This document shows positions 37,037-50,351 of a stretch of 64,000 nt of DNA, one piece after another; the stretch's first letter is position 1; the number at the start of each line of letters is the position of its first letter. This DNA is from Viscum album. Taxonomy: Eukaryota; Streptophyta; Magnoliopsida; Santalales; Viscaceae. The translations under genes were made by a program, and so were the position numbers. The notes under the pieces were generated by a model, which was not told where the DNA came from, made no database searches, and worked only from the letters and a program-made list of their open reading frames with translations. The stretch is taken from positions 958,246,097 through 958,310,096 of the forward strand of contig OY728121.1 in NCBI GenBank assembly GCA_963277665.1, given 5' to 3'.

Positions 37037-37781
37037 TGCAACACCCAATATATTTTAGAATATATTTAATTTTAAATAAAATTTGTATTTTGGTAGTTAT
37101 CTTTACATTCAACATTGAGTTTAAATTAACTGTGATATAAATATTAATGTTTTAATGTGACTGTTAAAATATAGATTTTTAATTGGTGTGTATGAATATC
37201 AATAATCACATTATTATTTTTTATAATGTCCATAATTAATAAAAATTTATTTATTAATTATTATTAAATAAGCATTCAATTATTTGGGAAATTATTTTAT
37301 GCTAAAGAAATATATTTTCCTCAAAAACAACATTTACTGTTTTTTTTGAGAAAATGTTATAATAAATTTAAACTAATATCATAAATTTTATTTTATAAAT
37401 GGAAATAATTTTGTAAATAATTATATAAAAATTATCTTAGGGTAAATTCATTTATTTTTCTGGAAAAGATGGAATTCATAGTAAATATTGAAAAATACTA
37501 TTTTTGGGAAATTTCTAGTTTATTTTCCTAAATAAAGTCCCAAAAAATTTGAATTTGATACTAAATTAACATAAAATTAATATAGTATGAAATAATAAAA
37601 TTAATTACAGAGGAATAATATTTACACTAGAATATTTATAAGATCATTTTTAAAATTAAAAAAACTTCTTCCAAAAAAATGGTCTTCATTGCGATTTGTG
37701 AACTTATATTAAAATAAAATTTTTCCACATTCTAAAAATTGATTCAGGTTTAATGGATTCAATATTTAGATACATAACAAC
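37037..37781 (+). repeat. LTR Y2, segment 1
   Basis: First ~745 bp of LTR Y2, collinear with 30944 to about 31690. Interrupted by G2. The continuation is at 48308. Confidence 0.75.
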
Positions 37782-40700
37782 AGCAACACACCGAACCTAG
37801 TTTCCCAGAGTCAGTGCATTATTACATAACATTGACATGATCATAAGAGATCATGTCCGGAAAGACTGATTAGTTTAGTTTCCATGGAAATACTAGATGC
37901 ATACATGATATTTACAATAAATTATTAAATAAAAAACAAAAACATTGTGTCTTCTTTAGACACACTCATATCCCATAGCTTACTCCTTTAGGTGAATCAT
38001 AACATACTTTTTCACATCCTGGGAAAAATAACACATAAGAAAGGGGTGAGATCAAATTCTTAGTAAGGATAACAATATATTGGAAACTATCATAAATAAG
38101 AATAAAAATTTACATAAATTCATAAGACTACAAAAGTCCTTTTAATCATAAAATTCAGTATAATAGAGAAAAGATAAAACAAATAATGAGATTTACATAT
38201 TCACATGGATATTCTACTAGAAGAATAATGACACGAAATATCAATATCTAATTTCATAATGATGGAATACAAAATGCCGGTCATCATAACCACATAGTCA
38301 AGACCTCATGTGAAGATTAAAAATAAGAGTTTTTCAAGGCCTAATGCCAAGGCAGTAGTTTGTCTCATGATACCTACTGATTCATAGAGGGGCTATAGTG
38401 GGTCTCACCTGTCACTTATTAAGTTTAATGCATTAGTGATATGAAAATGATGAAACATAATATAAACATTCATATTAAAACTAATATAAAAAATTTAAAT
38501 AATTTAACTATAAACCATGAATGGTATAAAAATAGCACATCCACATTCAGACATATCACAAAACCTTCAGTACAATATAAAATATTGTATCATAATAAAT
38601 CAACATCAAATAAGTGTAAAAATCATACATAAGATGTTGACATAGATGAAATCACAACTATTTGAGTGTAATATCTATTTATATTTTTAAACTATTTAAA
38701 ATTATCATAATTAGAAAAAATTTATTTTGAAAATATTCTTAAAATCTTGTAAGGGAATCGTAGAATGTGTTATAACAGAGGAAAATAGCTTCACCCGTCA
38801 TATAAGATAAAAAAACTTTATTTCGTTAATTTGTCGAAAATGAAATAAATTATATTGTTTGGAATGTGATAGAACGATTCCATTCACAAAATATTAAAAA
38901 AATTAAAACAAGGGTATAAAATACATTAAGCCATAATCTAGTAAATAGTAACAAATATTTTGAAATACAGTTTTATGAAACAAAAATGTGGATGATGAAG
39001 AAGTCTCATTAGATAATTACATATAAACCACCTCAGTTAATTAAGAGATTGTAAAATTAACTATTACCTTGTATATTTGCTTAGTCTAGGGTAAGTTAAC
39101 CTCCTGTATAATGGTGAAATCATTTTTATTAAATTATACAATAACAACATATGTAAATATTATATCATATATGATCCTTTAATATTTCTTTGTTAATAAT
39201 ATTTTATTAGTATCATTGTTTCACGTGTTAACAAATTCATTTTCCATTATATGCATTGTTACGTATGTCATGTTTGATATGGATAGGATGTATTTGATTC
39301 ACTTAAAGAATTATATTATTTTCTTAATCATTATTTTTAATAATTAAATGAATATTATTCTTGAATGGTTATGATGGGGAACGGAATATCATCGCGTCGT
39401 AGAGACGGTAAGCCGTACATACGCATGTGCGACAATATCATTCTATCTGTGGGGAAATAATTTTTAATTAGATGGTATATTATATTTACCTAATCATTAA
39501 CATGTTATATTTTTTATTTAAATCAATTATACTCATTATTATCCACATAAAAAATGAAGTGTGGAATAACAAACAAAACTACGACGTGGGGACGGTAATC
39601 CGTACATACACACGAGTGGCGACTTTGTCATTCATAGGATAGATAGAAAAACGAATATGGTTGTTCCATTTTTATAATAACATCAAATTATGTACAAGGT
39701 TTTGGAGGTATTATTATGGTAAAGAAACATAAATTAAAGAGGAAGTGGATGAAGAAAAGAACACGAAAGAGGTGATGAAATAATTACCTCTTTTTCAGGT
39801 GCTTCCTTTTGATTTGATCAAAAGGGCTATATAGGATGTCTTTATAGTCAAATTAACTACTCTAAGTTGAAGTGATGAGATTTTGGAAGATATTTAATCT
39901 GGGGAAGGCCGATCCAAATGCCTTTAGAGGTGCGAAATTAATGGAAGGGGAAGTAATCTTTTATAAGAGAGGCGAGGGTCACTTTTGGAGAAGCTTGAAA
40001 GATTATTTTATAATAAAATAAGTTTCAATTTCAAATGGCTCCAAATAGATTTATTTCGCGGATAAGAGGGTTTTCAGTCGAAATTCTCTTAACCATTAGG
40101 TTATAGACATGTTTTGGTCACCAAATAAACTTTATCTTTTTTATTTAACTCTTAGTTAAATAGATTATCTTTTACCATTTCTTCTTGTATTTTTTATATT
40201 AAATGGTTAATAAACATACTATAATATGATATGAGAAAAAAAATTGGATAATTAATGACATATCAAACCTTATCTAATTCCATTGGCAAAATCATATATT
40301 TTTATGAATATTGTATCATTTAATAATATATTATTAGTTTTAAAAACTCATTAATGGAAATTTTCCCACTATTTAGTAATTGATTTTTGTTAAAGTCATA
40401 AAAACATTATTACTGCACAAAATATTCATTGAAACAGCACTAAAATGAAATATTATTCTATAAAATTAGATTAATGCATAAAATGTATCAATTTACATTT
40501 ATTTTAATATTTATAGTATCAATTATTTTAATATTTCATTAATAATGTAATTACTTCATCCTCATTGTGTCATAAATAAATTAAAATTATTAATATCTAA
40601 AAACAATAAATAATATACCATGATGTATTAAATCTTTTAACTTTCTAATCAATATTTATAGTAAAATTTATCGTATGTATAACCTTATATTTAAAACGTT

Positions 40701-41508
40701 TTAGTTTTTTAAATTTGAATTTAACACTTTTAACTCTTCCTTAAATAAAATAATAATAAATGTCCTAATCTAATCCAAGTGGATAAAAAAGGATCATATT
40801 TTATTCTTAAGGTTGATTCAATTCTAAAAACACTTATCCAATAGAACTAGGACATGTGTTGGGGTAATTATAATATCATTTCACCTTTAATTATCCAATT
40901 TAATTTTATGTGTTGTAAATAAAATTCAGAAGTTACTATTTAACAAAAAATATTTTCATCCTATTGAACAACATTTTACTTACTATTATAAACTGTGTAT
41001 CTCAGATTTTTTAAATTTAGTGCATAGAAGCAGTAAAATTATGTTTTATACAAATTTGCAAATGTTCCTAGAAGGCGGGTAAAAGGTGTTAAATAGTTCT
41101 GTAAACTTTTATATATCTAATCTTATTATAAAATTACTCCAATGAATTACATTGAACTTATATACATATTATATATCTATTTGGACTTAAAATATATTTA
41201 TATAAAATAAAAAATTATCTAAATAATAATTTTGTTTTAAACATTATCATAGTGTTTTTCACTATTCATCAATAATTGAGTGTTTTCAGAAAAATACCGA
41301 AAATTCCCCCTAAGATAATTTTGATATTATGAATCAAAAAATTAATTCCATTTTGAACAATAATATTTATGAAATTTCAAAAAGTTATTTTTACAATTCA
41401 TAATGGCATGTTTGATTGGTCGTGGTGTGCAAGAACTTGATGTAGCGTACAACACAAGTAATTGTATTATCCAAAAAGAAATGTACCATGGAAACTTGTG
41501 GGGTTACA
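37782..41508 (-). repeat. 3' LTR of G2
   Basis: Ends ggggttaca at 41508. Collinear with 44583-48307. Contains hairpin motifs at about 39402 and 39589 and a TATA-like ttttataaga near 39960 (minus strand TCTTATAAAA). The left edge is placed by alignment of ccgaacctag with the other LTR, good to about 10 bp. Confidence 0.88.
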
Positions 41509-41520
41509 TTATACCCCCTT
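41509..41520 (-). other. Polypurine tract of G2
   Basis: Minus strand AAGGGGGTATAA directly before TGTAACCCC, the LTR start. Confidence 0.85.
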
Positions 41521-41539
41521 CAAATAATTTTGTCCTTGA

Positions 41540-42780
41540 AATTTATAAAATATTACAGCATAAAATTATTTTGGTTTTTTTCATCATAAGTTCCTCAGGT
41601 TCCCACATTGCCTCTTCCATCTTATAGTTTTTCTATATATCTTTTACCAGACGAGTCGTCTGGTTTCTCAACACTTTTTCTCTGGTTTCATGAATCCTGA
41701 AATTCTCTACACAATAAGACAGATCAGGTTCAGGTTCTATTTCTTTATAGGTTAGTACATGCATTGGGTCAGGCATGTACTTTCTCAACAGTGGTATGCG
41801 GAACACATCATGAACTTTGGAGAGACCTAGAGTCATTTCCAAATGGTATGCTATAACTCCAATTCCTTCTAGAATTTCGAATGGTACGATGTACCTGGGA
41901 CATAATTTACCCTTCATACCAAAATTTATAAGACCCTTCAATTGATATACCTTCAAGAAAACATGATCTCCTATTTGGGATTCCAAATGCTTCCTTCGGT
42001 TAAAGGCATTGCACATTTTCCTACACCGAGCTACTTTGTTTTTGGTATAGATAATCTCAACCTTTTCCATTTTTTCCTCAACATGTTCTGGGATAAAAAG
42101 TTTTCATTCACCAACATCATCTCAACGAGTAGGTGTGCGACATATCTTTCCATATAAAACTTCATATGGTGCCACCTGAATACTTGAATGGGAGCTATTG
42201 TTATTAAAAAATTATACCAGAGGTAAATACTGACAATACATACCTTGAATGTCAAGTGAGCAAGATCTCAACATGTCTTCTAAGGTTTGAATAGTCCATT
42301 CTGATTGTCCATCTGTTTGATGGTTGTAGGCATTGGTTAAATAAAGATTAGTATATAGGGATTTCTAACGAATTCTCCACAATATTGATGTAAAACAGGG
42401 ATCATGATCGAAAATAATAGATATAGGTAAACCATGAAGTCTTACTACTTCATTAATATATAGTCTTGATAAACGTTTAAGTGTTAAATCTTTAGTTATA
42501 GAAAGAAAATGTTCTTACATTGTAAGATGATCAATAATGAACCATATTTCATCATTACTCCTAGGAGTCTTTGGTATCCCCCTTGAAAAAATCCATTGTA
42601 ATATCATCCCATTTCCACTCTGGTATAGGAAGAGGTTTCATGACTTCTACAAGATGTTGTCTTCCAACATTCACTTGTTGATTAACCATATCTCTTAACA
42701 CATAATCATCAATCTCTATCTTCATTTTTTCCAAATAAATGTGTTCCCTAAAATATCAAAAAAAATTAGTGATACCAGAC
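41540..42780 (-). pseudogene. Integrase and chromodomain relic of G2
   Basis: A 145-codon open stretch (41633-42070) encodes the integrase C-terminal region (CPRYIVPFEILEGIG, KVHDVFRIPLLRKYMPD) and the chromodomain approach (EKVLRNQTTRLVK). After one stop the tail KMEEAMWEPEE follows, as in G1. Upstream, the catalytic core is readable only in pieces: QQVNVGRQ, PLPIPEWKW and ITMDF near 42600-42690, and HYSSYN-like debris elsewhere. Many stops and shifts. The closest relative in the window is G1, which shares the residue pattern throughout. Confidence 0.85.
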
Positions 42781-42815
42781 TGTATAGAGAAATTGGAGCT
42801 ATGAGAATCATCCAA

Positions 42816-43530
42816 CTATTCAATTTTTAGATCAGGAATATTGGGAACACAAAGACTTTTCACAAATTTCAAAATTCCATCATCATAAATGAAGTCAATC
42901 AATCTCTCATCATTCACAACATTAATTTTCAATTGAAAATCCTCATCATTAGTCTGAGAATATTTTACCATTTCTAGTAATGATGGATTGGAAACCATTT
43001 GAAAACATATCAATGTTTCACCATCCATGATTATTTATATATCCATATTTACTAGATCTGTGTACATAAGATCTATTTCAACTATCATTTTCTTCATAAC
43101 ATCATGATCCTTTCTACTCAAAGAATCTGCTACAATATTTTCCTTCCCTAGGTGGTTGTGTATAGTTCCATCATAAACCTATAGTAGTTCAAGACATCGT
43201 ATTTGCCTCATGTTGAGTTATTTCGGTGAGAAACTATATTTCAAAATCATGTGATCGATATATATCTCAGATTTTTCACCACAGAGATAGTTTCTCTATA
43301 TCTTCAAAGCAATGATTACAACTGCTTACTCAAGATCATTAGTGGAATAGTTTTGTTCATTAATTTTTAGTTACCATGAAGCATAGGAAATAACTCTATC
43401 ATTATGAATAAGGACACAATCAAGTCCTTTTGTTGGATGCATCACCATAAAAAACTTACCCATAGGATAATAGATCAATATTACTTATTGGGTTATGTAT
43501 ATAATTTTCAACATGACTTTCTAACTATGT
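42816..43530 (-). pseudogene. RNase H and integrase-linker relic of G2
   Basis: The linker (42816-43028; MVSNPSLLEMVKYSQ, CVPNIPDLK) corresponds to the G1 linker ending CVPPVPE. Upstream come RNase H landmarks on the minus strand: GLDCVLIHNDRVISY, KINEQNYSTNDLE, YIDHMILKY, LNMRQIRCLELL and VADSLSRK. The DASKKG motif carrying the first RNase H Asp is not readable. Directly upstream, near 43500-43560, the sequence passes into gag text, so the protease and RT core are absent. Confidence 0.8.
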
Positions 43531-43559
43531 AATGTTATCCGCATACTTTGCAACGTTTT

Positions 43560-44160
43560 GATCCTCCTTTTTCCTTAGACCTAGAAATTTAATTTCTATA
43601 TTCGGTCGATGTTCACAAGTAAATTATTTTTCTAAGAAAAGATCAATAAACTCCCTGCATTAATTATTTGATAGGTCTTCATCCACGTTTTTTTTAATTA
43701 ATGACTACCATTGATCTGCAACGGTCATGAGGTGATAAACTATTATGAATTTTTTTCCCTTTAGCTATTCCCCAAAGCATGAAACATTTTCTATAAGGAA
43801 TATATCCATTGTTTAGCTGAAAATAGATTTGTGGTCCCATTAAATGTTGGTGGTTGTTCCCTCATGAAGCAGTCTAACCTTGATCATCCACAATGTGAAT
43901 CGGGGTGGTCCATATGGGTAAGGTTATTGTTCATAACCTGAGTGAGTTGTCACAGTATGGTTATAAGATGTTCAACACTAGTTGCATCACCAGCTCCACT
44001 ATAATTATCTTGAGTAGGTGGAAAATCTCTACATGGATTATGTGCGTTGATACAGTTTACATTCCTTCTACTAGGCTCCAATTCTAAATAGTGACATTCA
44101 CTAAATAAGATTATGAGTCCCAATTTATAATTCCAAATATGTAAAATAACTAACATAAAT
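43560..44160 (-). pseudogene. Gag relic of G2
   Basis: Minus strand reads PSRRNVNCINAHNP and HPFDS-like leader text, then CFMREQPPTFNGTTN and KQWIYS, matching G1 gag (FMRQCPPSFSGSTDPLVAKQW). A degraded capsid core and a KGKRR-like segment follow down to about 43560. Several stops. The nucleocapsid and protease are lost at the internal deletion. Confidence 0.78.
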
Positions 44161-44582
44161 TGAATAATTTATACATATAATCTCAAATCATAAAAAAAAT
44201 GTTTTTTAGGTAGCATTCACTCCAAAATCAATCATAATGGTTTGTAATGAAAATGTGAATTAACCTACGCATATCTTCTGGGACTGTTGTAACAAATAGT
44301 GCAACAAGGCTCGTTGTCCAGCACAAGTTATCATTTGAGTTCAGCTCTAAGTGGTGACATCTGGGTTTACCCATAGATACATCTATGCCAAAGCCACCTC
44401 TACCTGTGCATATCTAGATAGGGATGTATTTATTGGAAAATTCAGAAAATCATTACAATACTAAAATTATTGGATGTTCTTCTATACTAATCCTTAATGT
44501 TTATAATAGAGAAATGTTCTCTAATCTTTTATTTTATAAATCTAGCTTCCATTGGTTGTAATAAAATACCACTGAATCCAAC
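44161..44582. other. Leader of G2 with degenerate PBS
   Basis: Untranslated leader on the minus strand. At 44568-44582 accactgaatccaac aligns with ctctgataccaac at the G1 PBS, so the PBS was here but is mutated. No gene. Confidence 0.5.
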
Positions 44583-47500
44583 TATAATTCCCCGAACCTA
44601 GTTACCCAAAGACTTTGCATTATTACATAACATTGGCATGATCACAAGAGATCATGTCCAAAAAGACTGATTAGTTTAGTCTTATTGGATGTTCTAGATG
44701 CATACATATGTTTTAAATTAAATTATCAAATGAAAAAACAACAACATTGTGTCCTCTTTGAACACACTCATATCCCATAGCCTATCCCTGCAGGTCAATC
44801 ATAATATACTTTTCACATCCTAGAAAAAATAAAACATATGAAAGGGATGATCTCAAATGCTCAGTAAAGATAACAATATAGTAGAAACTGTCATATTTAA
44901 CCATATACATTTAAGAAAATGTATAAGACAAAAACACAGTCCTTTTAATATTAAACTTCATCATAATATGGAAAATATAAATCAGGTAATTAAATATAAT
45001 TATTCAAATGAATATTACACTAGTTGAATAAAAACATGAAATATATATAGAAAATTTTATAATAATAGAATACATAATGCCAGAAATCATAACATCATAG
45101 TCAAGGTCATGTTCCAAGAATACAAGTAATATTTTTTCAAGACCTTTTGCAAAGACACTAGTTTGACTCATGAGACCTACCGATGCATTGAGGGTCTATA
45201 GTGGTCCTCACTCATCACAAACTAAGTCTAATTCATTACTCATATGAAAAGGGTGAAATATAATATAAACATTTGTATTAATATTAGCACAAGAAATTTA
45301 AATACATTAACCATAAACTATGAATGGTATAAAAATAGCACATCCATAGTAAAACATATCACAATCCATTCAGTATAATATGGAATATTGTATCATAATA
45401 AATCAACATGAAACAAGTGTGAAAATCCAACAGTGTAGGTGGACATTGATGAAATAAAAATTATTTGAGAGAAATATCTCTTCATATTTTGAAATAATTT
45501 AATTGTCCTGAAATTAGAAAACATTTATTTAGAAAATATTCTTATAATTTTTAAGGTATGTTTCAATGGTGTTATAATGGAGGAAAATATCCGCACCCTA
45601 TATATGAGTTAAAAAAATTCTTTACATAATATGTCGGAAAGGTCATAAAGTACCTAGTTTGGAAAGAGAAAGAATGATTCTATTCAAAATATTTTATAAA
45701 AAGTAAAAAAGGGTATAAATGACATTAAACCATAGTCTACTAAATTATAAAAAATGTTTTGAAATATAGTTTTATGAAACAGAGATATGGATGATAAAAA
45801 TTTCCCAGTAGATACTTACGTACAAACAACCTCTGATAATGAAGATATTTTAAAATTAACCCTTACCTTTTACTTTTTCATAGATAAGGGTATATTAAAC
45901 ACTTATATAATGGTGAAATAATTTTTATTAAATTTTACAAGAACCACATACATAAATACAATATCATATATGATCTTTTAATATTGATTTGTTAATAATA
46001 TTTCATCATTATCATTCTTTTGGGTGTTAACTGGTCCGTTTTCATTTATATGGTTTTTTAAATAAGTCATGTTTATTATGGATAGGATGTATTTGATTCA
46101 ATTCCAGAATGATATTATGTTTTTAAAAATTATTTTTAGTCATTAAATGAAAATTATTTTTGAATGGTTATGATGGGGAACAAAATCTCATCGCATTGTA
46201 GAGATGGTAATCCGTACGTACACATGGGTGACAATATCATTCTATTATTAATGAAATTGTATGTAATTTGATGTTATATTATATATAAAGAATCATTATC
46301 AAGTTATATTTATTTTTAAAATCAATTAGACTCATTATTATACCCATTAAAATAATTTAGTTTTGAATAACAAACTACACCATGATGTGGAGACGGTATG
46401 CCATTAATACACATGTGTAGTGACTTTGTCATTCATAGGACGGATAAAATAATGAATATGGTTTTACCATGTTTATAATAATATCATAGTATGTATAAGG
46501 TACCTGATTCATTATTTTGGTATAGAAACAACCAAGAAATAGGATGTGGGAGAAGAAAATAACTTGAAAGAGGTGATGAAATAATTATCTTTTATTCAGG
46601 TGCTTCATTTTGATATGATCAAAAGTGCTCCATAAGTTGGATTTCTGATCAAATTAAGGCCTCTAAGTTCAATTAAGAGTAGTTGGGAGGATATCTATGT
46701 TTGGTTTGATCGAGCCAAATGGATTTGGAGGTGTGAAATTAAGAGAAGGTGAAATAACCTTGTATAAGAGTAGTGGGGTCACTTTAGGAAAGGCTTAAAA
46801 TATTAGTTTATTATAATTTTTTTTTTAGTTTCATTGGATCCTAATGGATTTATTTAGAGGATAAGGTAAGATATGGGTATAAATACTCTTAACCAATATT
46901 TTTTAGACTAGTTTAAATCACCATATTAACCTTATCTTTTAGATTTAACTATTAGTTTACTAGTTTAACTCTTACCATGTCTTCTTGTTTTTTTATATTA
47001 AATAGTTAATAAAATTACTATAAAATGCCAAGAGAACATAAAGATATTCATTAATGTCATTTATAATCTTATCTAAATCCTTTTTCCAAATCATTTATTT
47101 TTAGGAATATTATATCATTTAATAAAATAGTATTTGTTTTAAAAACGCATTTATGTCAATTTTGACATTATATAGTAATTAATTTTTTTAAAGTCATAAT
47201 GACTTTATTAATTATAAAAAATTTAATTGAATCAACCCAAACATGTAATATTAATCTAGATGATTTCTGTAATACATCAAAAGTATCATTTTACATTTAT
47301 TTTAATATTTCTAATATAAATTCTTTTAATATTTAATTAATAAGATAACTATTGCATCATTGTTGTTTCATAAATAAATTTAATTATTTAATGTATCAAA
47401 ACTATAAATAAAATACCATGATTTAGGAAATATTTAAATATTTCTAATAAATATTTATAGTCAATTTTATCTTTTGTACAACCCTGTAATAAAAATGTTT

Positions 47501-48307
47501 TTGTTATTAAAATTTGAATTTAAAACTTTTAACTATTCTTTAAATAAATTAATAATAAATTCCCTAATATAATCCAAGTGGATAAAAAAGGATCATAATT
47601 TATTCTAAAAGTAGATTTTGGTCTAAAAACACTTATCCAATAGAATTACGACATTTTTTTGGGTGAATTATAATATCATTTTTAACTTTAATTACCATAT
47701 TTACTTTTAACCGTGGTAAATGAAATACAAAAGTTATTATTCACCTAAAATTATTTTTATCCATTTAAACCAAATTTTACTTACTAATATCATTCGGGTC
47801 TTTCAGATTTTTTGAATTCAATTTACAAAAGCTTTAAAATTATGTTTTATGCAAATTTGGAAGTGTGCCTTGATGGTGTCTAAAAGGAGTGAAATAGTTC
47901 AATAATATTTTATATATAGAATGTAATTTTAAAGTGACACTAAGGAATTAAATTTAACATAACATAAATATTATGTATCTATTTCAACATAAAATAAATT
48001 TTAATAAAATAGATAATTATTTAAATAAAAAGTCAATTTTAAACAATAACATAGTGTTTTTAACTAATAAAAAAATTAATGTTTTCAGAGAAATACAAAA
48101 AAATCAGCCTGAAATAATTTTTATATTAAGAAGTCAAAAATGAAGTCCATTTTGAAAAATAAAATTTTTTAATTTTTAAAAAGTGTGTATTAATATTCTT
48201 AAGGGATAGTTTGATTGGTCGTGGTGGGATAGAACTCGAAGTTGTGTACAATACAAGCTATTGTATTATTCAAAGTGAAACATAATATGGAATATTGGGG
48301 TGTTTAA
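44583..48307 (-). repeat. 5' LTR of G2
   Basis: Starts tataattcc..ccgaacctag at 44583 and ends gggtgttta at about 48307. Collinear with 37782-41508. Hairpin motifs at 46201 and 46390. The TATA position (near 46761) is degraded. Confidence 0.88.
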
Positions 48308-49098
48308 ATAATTAATATTAAGTAAAATTGTCAACTTAAATTTTAGACAATATGAATAGTAACTAGGATAAATATTTTTCTATTCAATAATTGAAAAAAA
48401 GATAAAATCGGGTTAAAAATGTGGGGAAATGCTTAAAATCTCTCTAACACTCAACTTTAATCAATTTTATGAGTTTTTTAAAATAAATAAATATTAAATG
48501 AGTTAAATATTTTATTTTATAAAATTATTTTTATTTTTTCAAACCACGCTATGCCTTTTGAGAAGATAAATTTTATATTATTCAAATTGAAAAAATAATT
48601 TTGGGTCCATGTATTTAATGTTATGGTTGGAAGATTCCATTTCTATTTTCCTTTCTCAAAATGTCAAGAAACCTTCATTTTCTTATTATATTGTAAAATA
48701 ATTCATTGAAATTAACTTATTAATTATTTTCAATTTAAACTGATTTTTACATTGAAATCATCTATTCTCCTAGAAACAATATTTCATGCATTCAGTGTTC
48801 TTATATTAAAAGAAATTTTTTAAAATTATAGAATTGTATTTTGAAAAAATAGATTCCAAATATTTAATCAAATATTTAATTTTATTTTATAATTACCAAT
48901 TTATTTGTGGTCATATAATTATTTTATCATGGTAAAATGTCATGTTTTACATTTAATGTTATAATATCTTAATGTAATTTAACAAGGAGATAAATATTAA
49001 AATGTATCAAAATAATTCACAAATATGTTTTTTTAGATCCTATAAAATATTATATATGCATTTGGTGATACTTTCTGCCACATTACATGGTTAAAATT

Positions 49099-49120
49099 TA
49101 TATATATATATATATATATA
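49099..49120. repeat. (TA)11 microsatellite
   Basis: Perfect TA dinucleotide run. The corresponding site in Y1 (near 32480) has only tatatta-scale sequence, so it expanded in Y2 just upstream of the expected promoter. Confidence 0.9.
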
Positions 49121-50322
49121 TTATTTAATCTTTTGAGAAATTCTACGGGTGTACTTTCCCTCCCAAATAAAATAGAACTGGAAATCCTCTTTTATTACAA
49201 AATTTTTGGGTGTTATAAATCATACAATCCCTAAAATAAAAAAAATCATATATTCTTTACCCACATCTCATAAATTATTTTATTTCCAAAATACAAACCT
49301 TATATGTTTTAAGGTATGTGGGAAAATAGGTTCTCCAGTGAAGATGTGAAATGAATAAGCGAATACATTTGATTTAATTTATTCTTATATATCCTATAAT
49401 TTAGTTTTAACACTACTAAAATAATTAATTAAGTTTCTTAGATATAATAATATGTTAATATGATTATGATAAAACCATATTATGTATATTTGATATTCTA
49501 CAGAATGCGAAAATATTACTTGTCTGTACGTATGGATCACCGTCTCCACGTAGTAGTGTAATTCATTTTTTGTCAACATTTTAAATTGATGGTTATAAAT
49601 ATGGAAATAATTAATATATATATAATATTTACTAAATAATTATGTTTTAGGGAATTTAATATATAATTTATAATCTTTCCCTTCCAATGGTAAAAAATTA
49701 TAATGATGCTTGTATGTACATGTGGACTACCACCTCCATGAAGTGATGTGATTCATTTTTCAGGCTCTAATTTAATAGATGATTAAAAATACGTATATAA
49801 TAAATATGTATTATATTTATTTAATTATTAATATTCTATATATGATGTAAGAAATAAAAATATTCATGGATAAAAACTATCGAAGAAAAAATTACATGAA
49901 TAACGAAGCAGTTATCAGCTAAAAACTGATTTTAATTATTAATTTTAAATAAATAGGTTAAAAAATGGTATAAATAAATAATATATAGTATTATATAAAT
50001 TAGTATGGGATTTAAATATATTTATAATTAATATATATTTATTAGATATTTGGTTCAAACACATACAAAGAAATTAAAATTTTATGTAAGGGTTTCTCAT
50101 CTCACATTCTCATTGTTGAGACATGTTCCACATTCACCACTTATTGGTTTAATGTGGTATATATGATACCCCTTTAATATGATATATCATGATTTAACTT
50201 ATATTCATGTTATTTAACATTTCATTTTTTGTCATTTATTTCTAGAGGGTTATGATTCAAATGTATCCAATGTGGTAATGGTTTATTTCACAATATAATC
50301 CTTATTCACAATTGTTTATTTT

Positions 50323-50339
50323 TATGTTTTTATTTAAGG
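50323..50339 (+). repeat. Left target-site duplication of LINE
   Basis: tatgtttttatttaagg; repeated with one mismatch at 56432-56448. Confidence 0.88.
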
Positions 50340-50351
50340 AAGGGAAGGAGT

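Larger units (their letters stand above)
37782..48307 (-). mobile_element. Ty3/gypsy retrotransposon G2, minus strand, internally deleted
   Basis: LTRs of about 3.73 kb at 37782-41508 and 44583-48307 enclose a 3.07 kb internal region with gag N-terminal part, RNase H, integrase and chromodomain relics and a PPT. G1 has 4.74 kb between its LTRs; in G2 the protease and the RT core are missing. LTR identity in a 118-base sample (37791 against 44592 onward) is about 86%, so G2 is older than G1. It lies inside LTR Y2. A target duplication is no longer clear. Confidence 0.88.
48308..50339 (+). repeat. LTR Y2, segment 2
   Basis: Resumes LTR Y2 to the right of G2, matching Y1 from about 31665 to 33560. 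Contains the hairpin motifs on this strand (cgtctccacg at 49541, cacctccatg at 49731), a (TA)11 tract, and ends in the left target duplication of the LINE. Confidence 0.78.
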
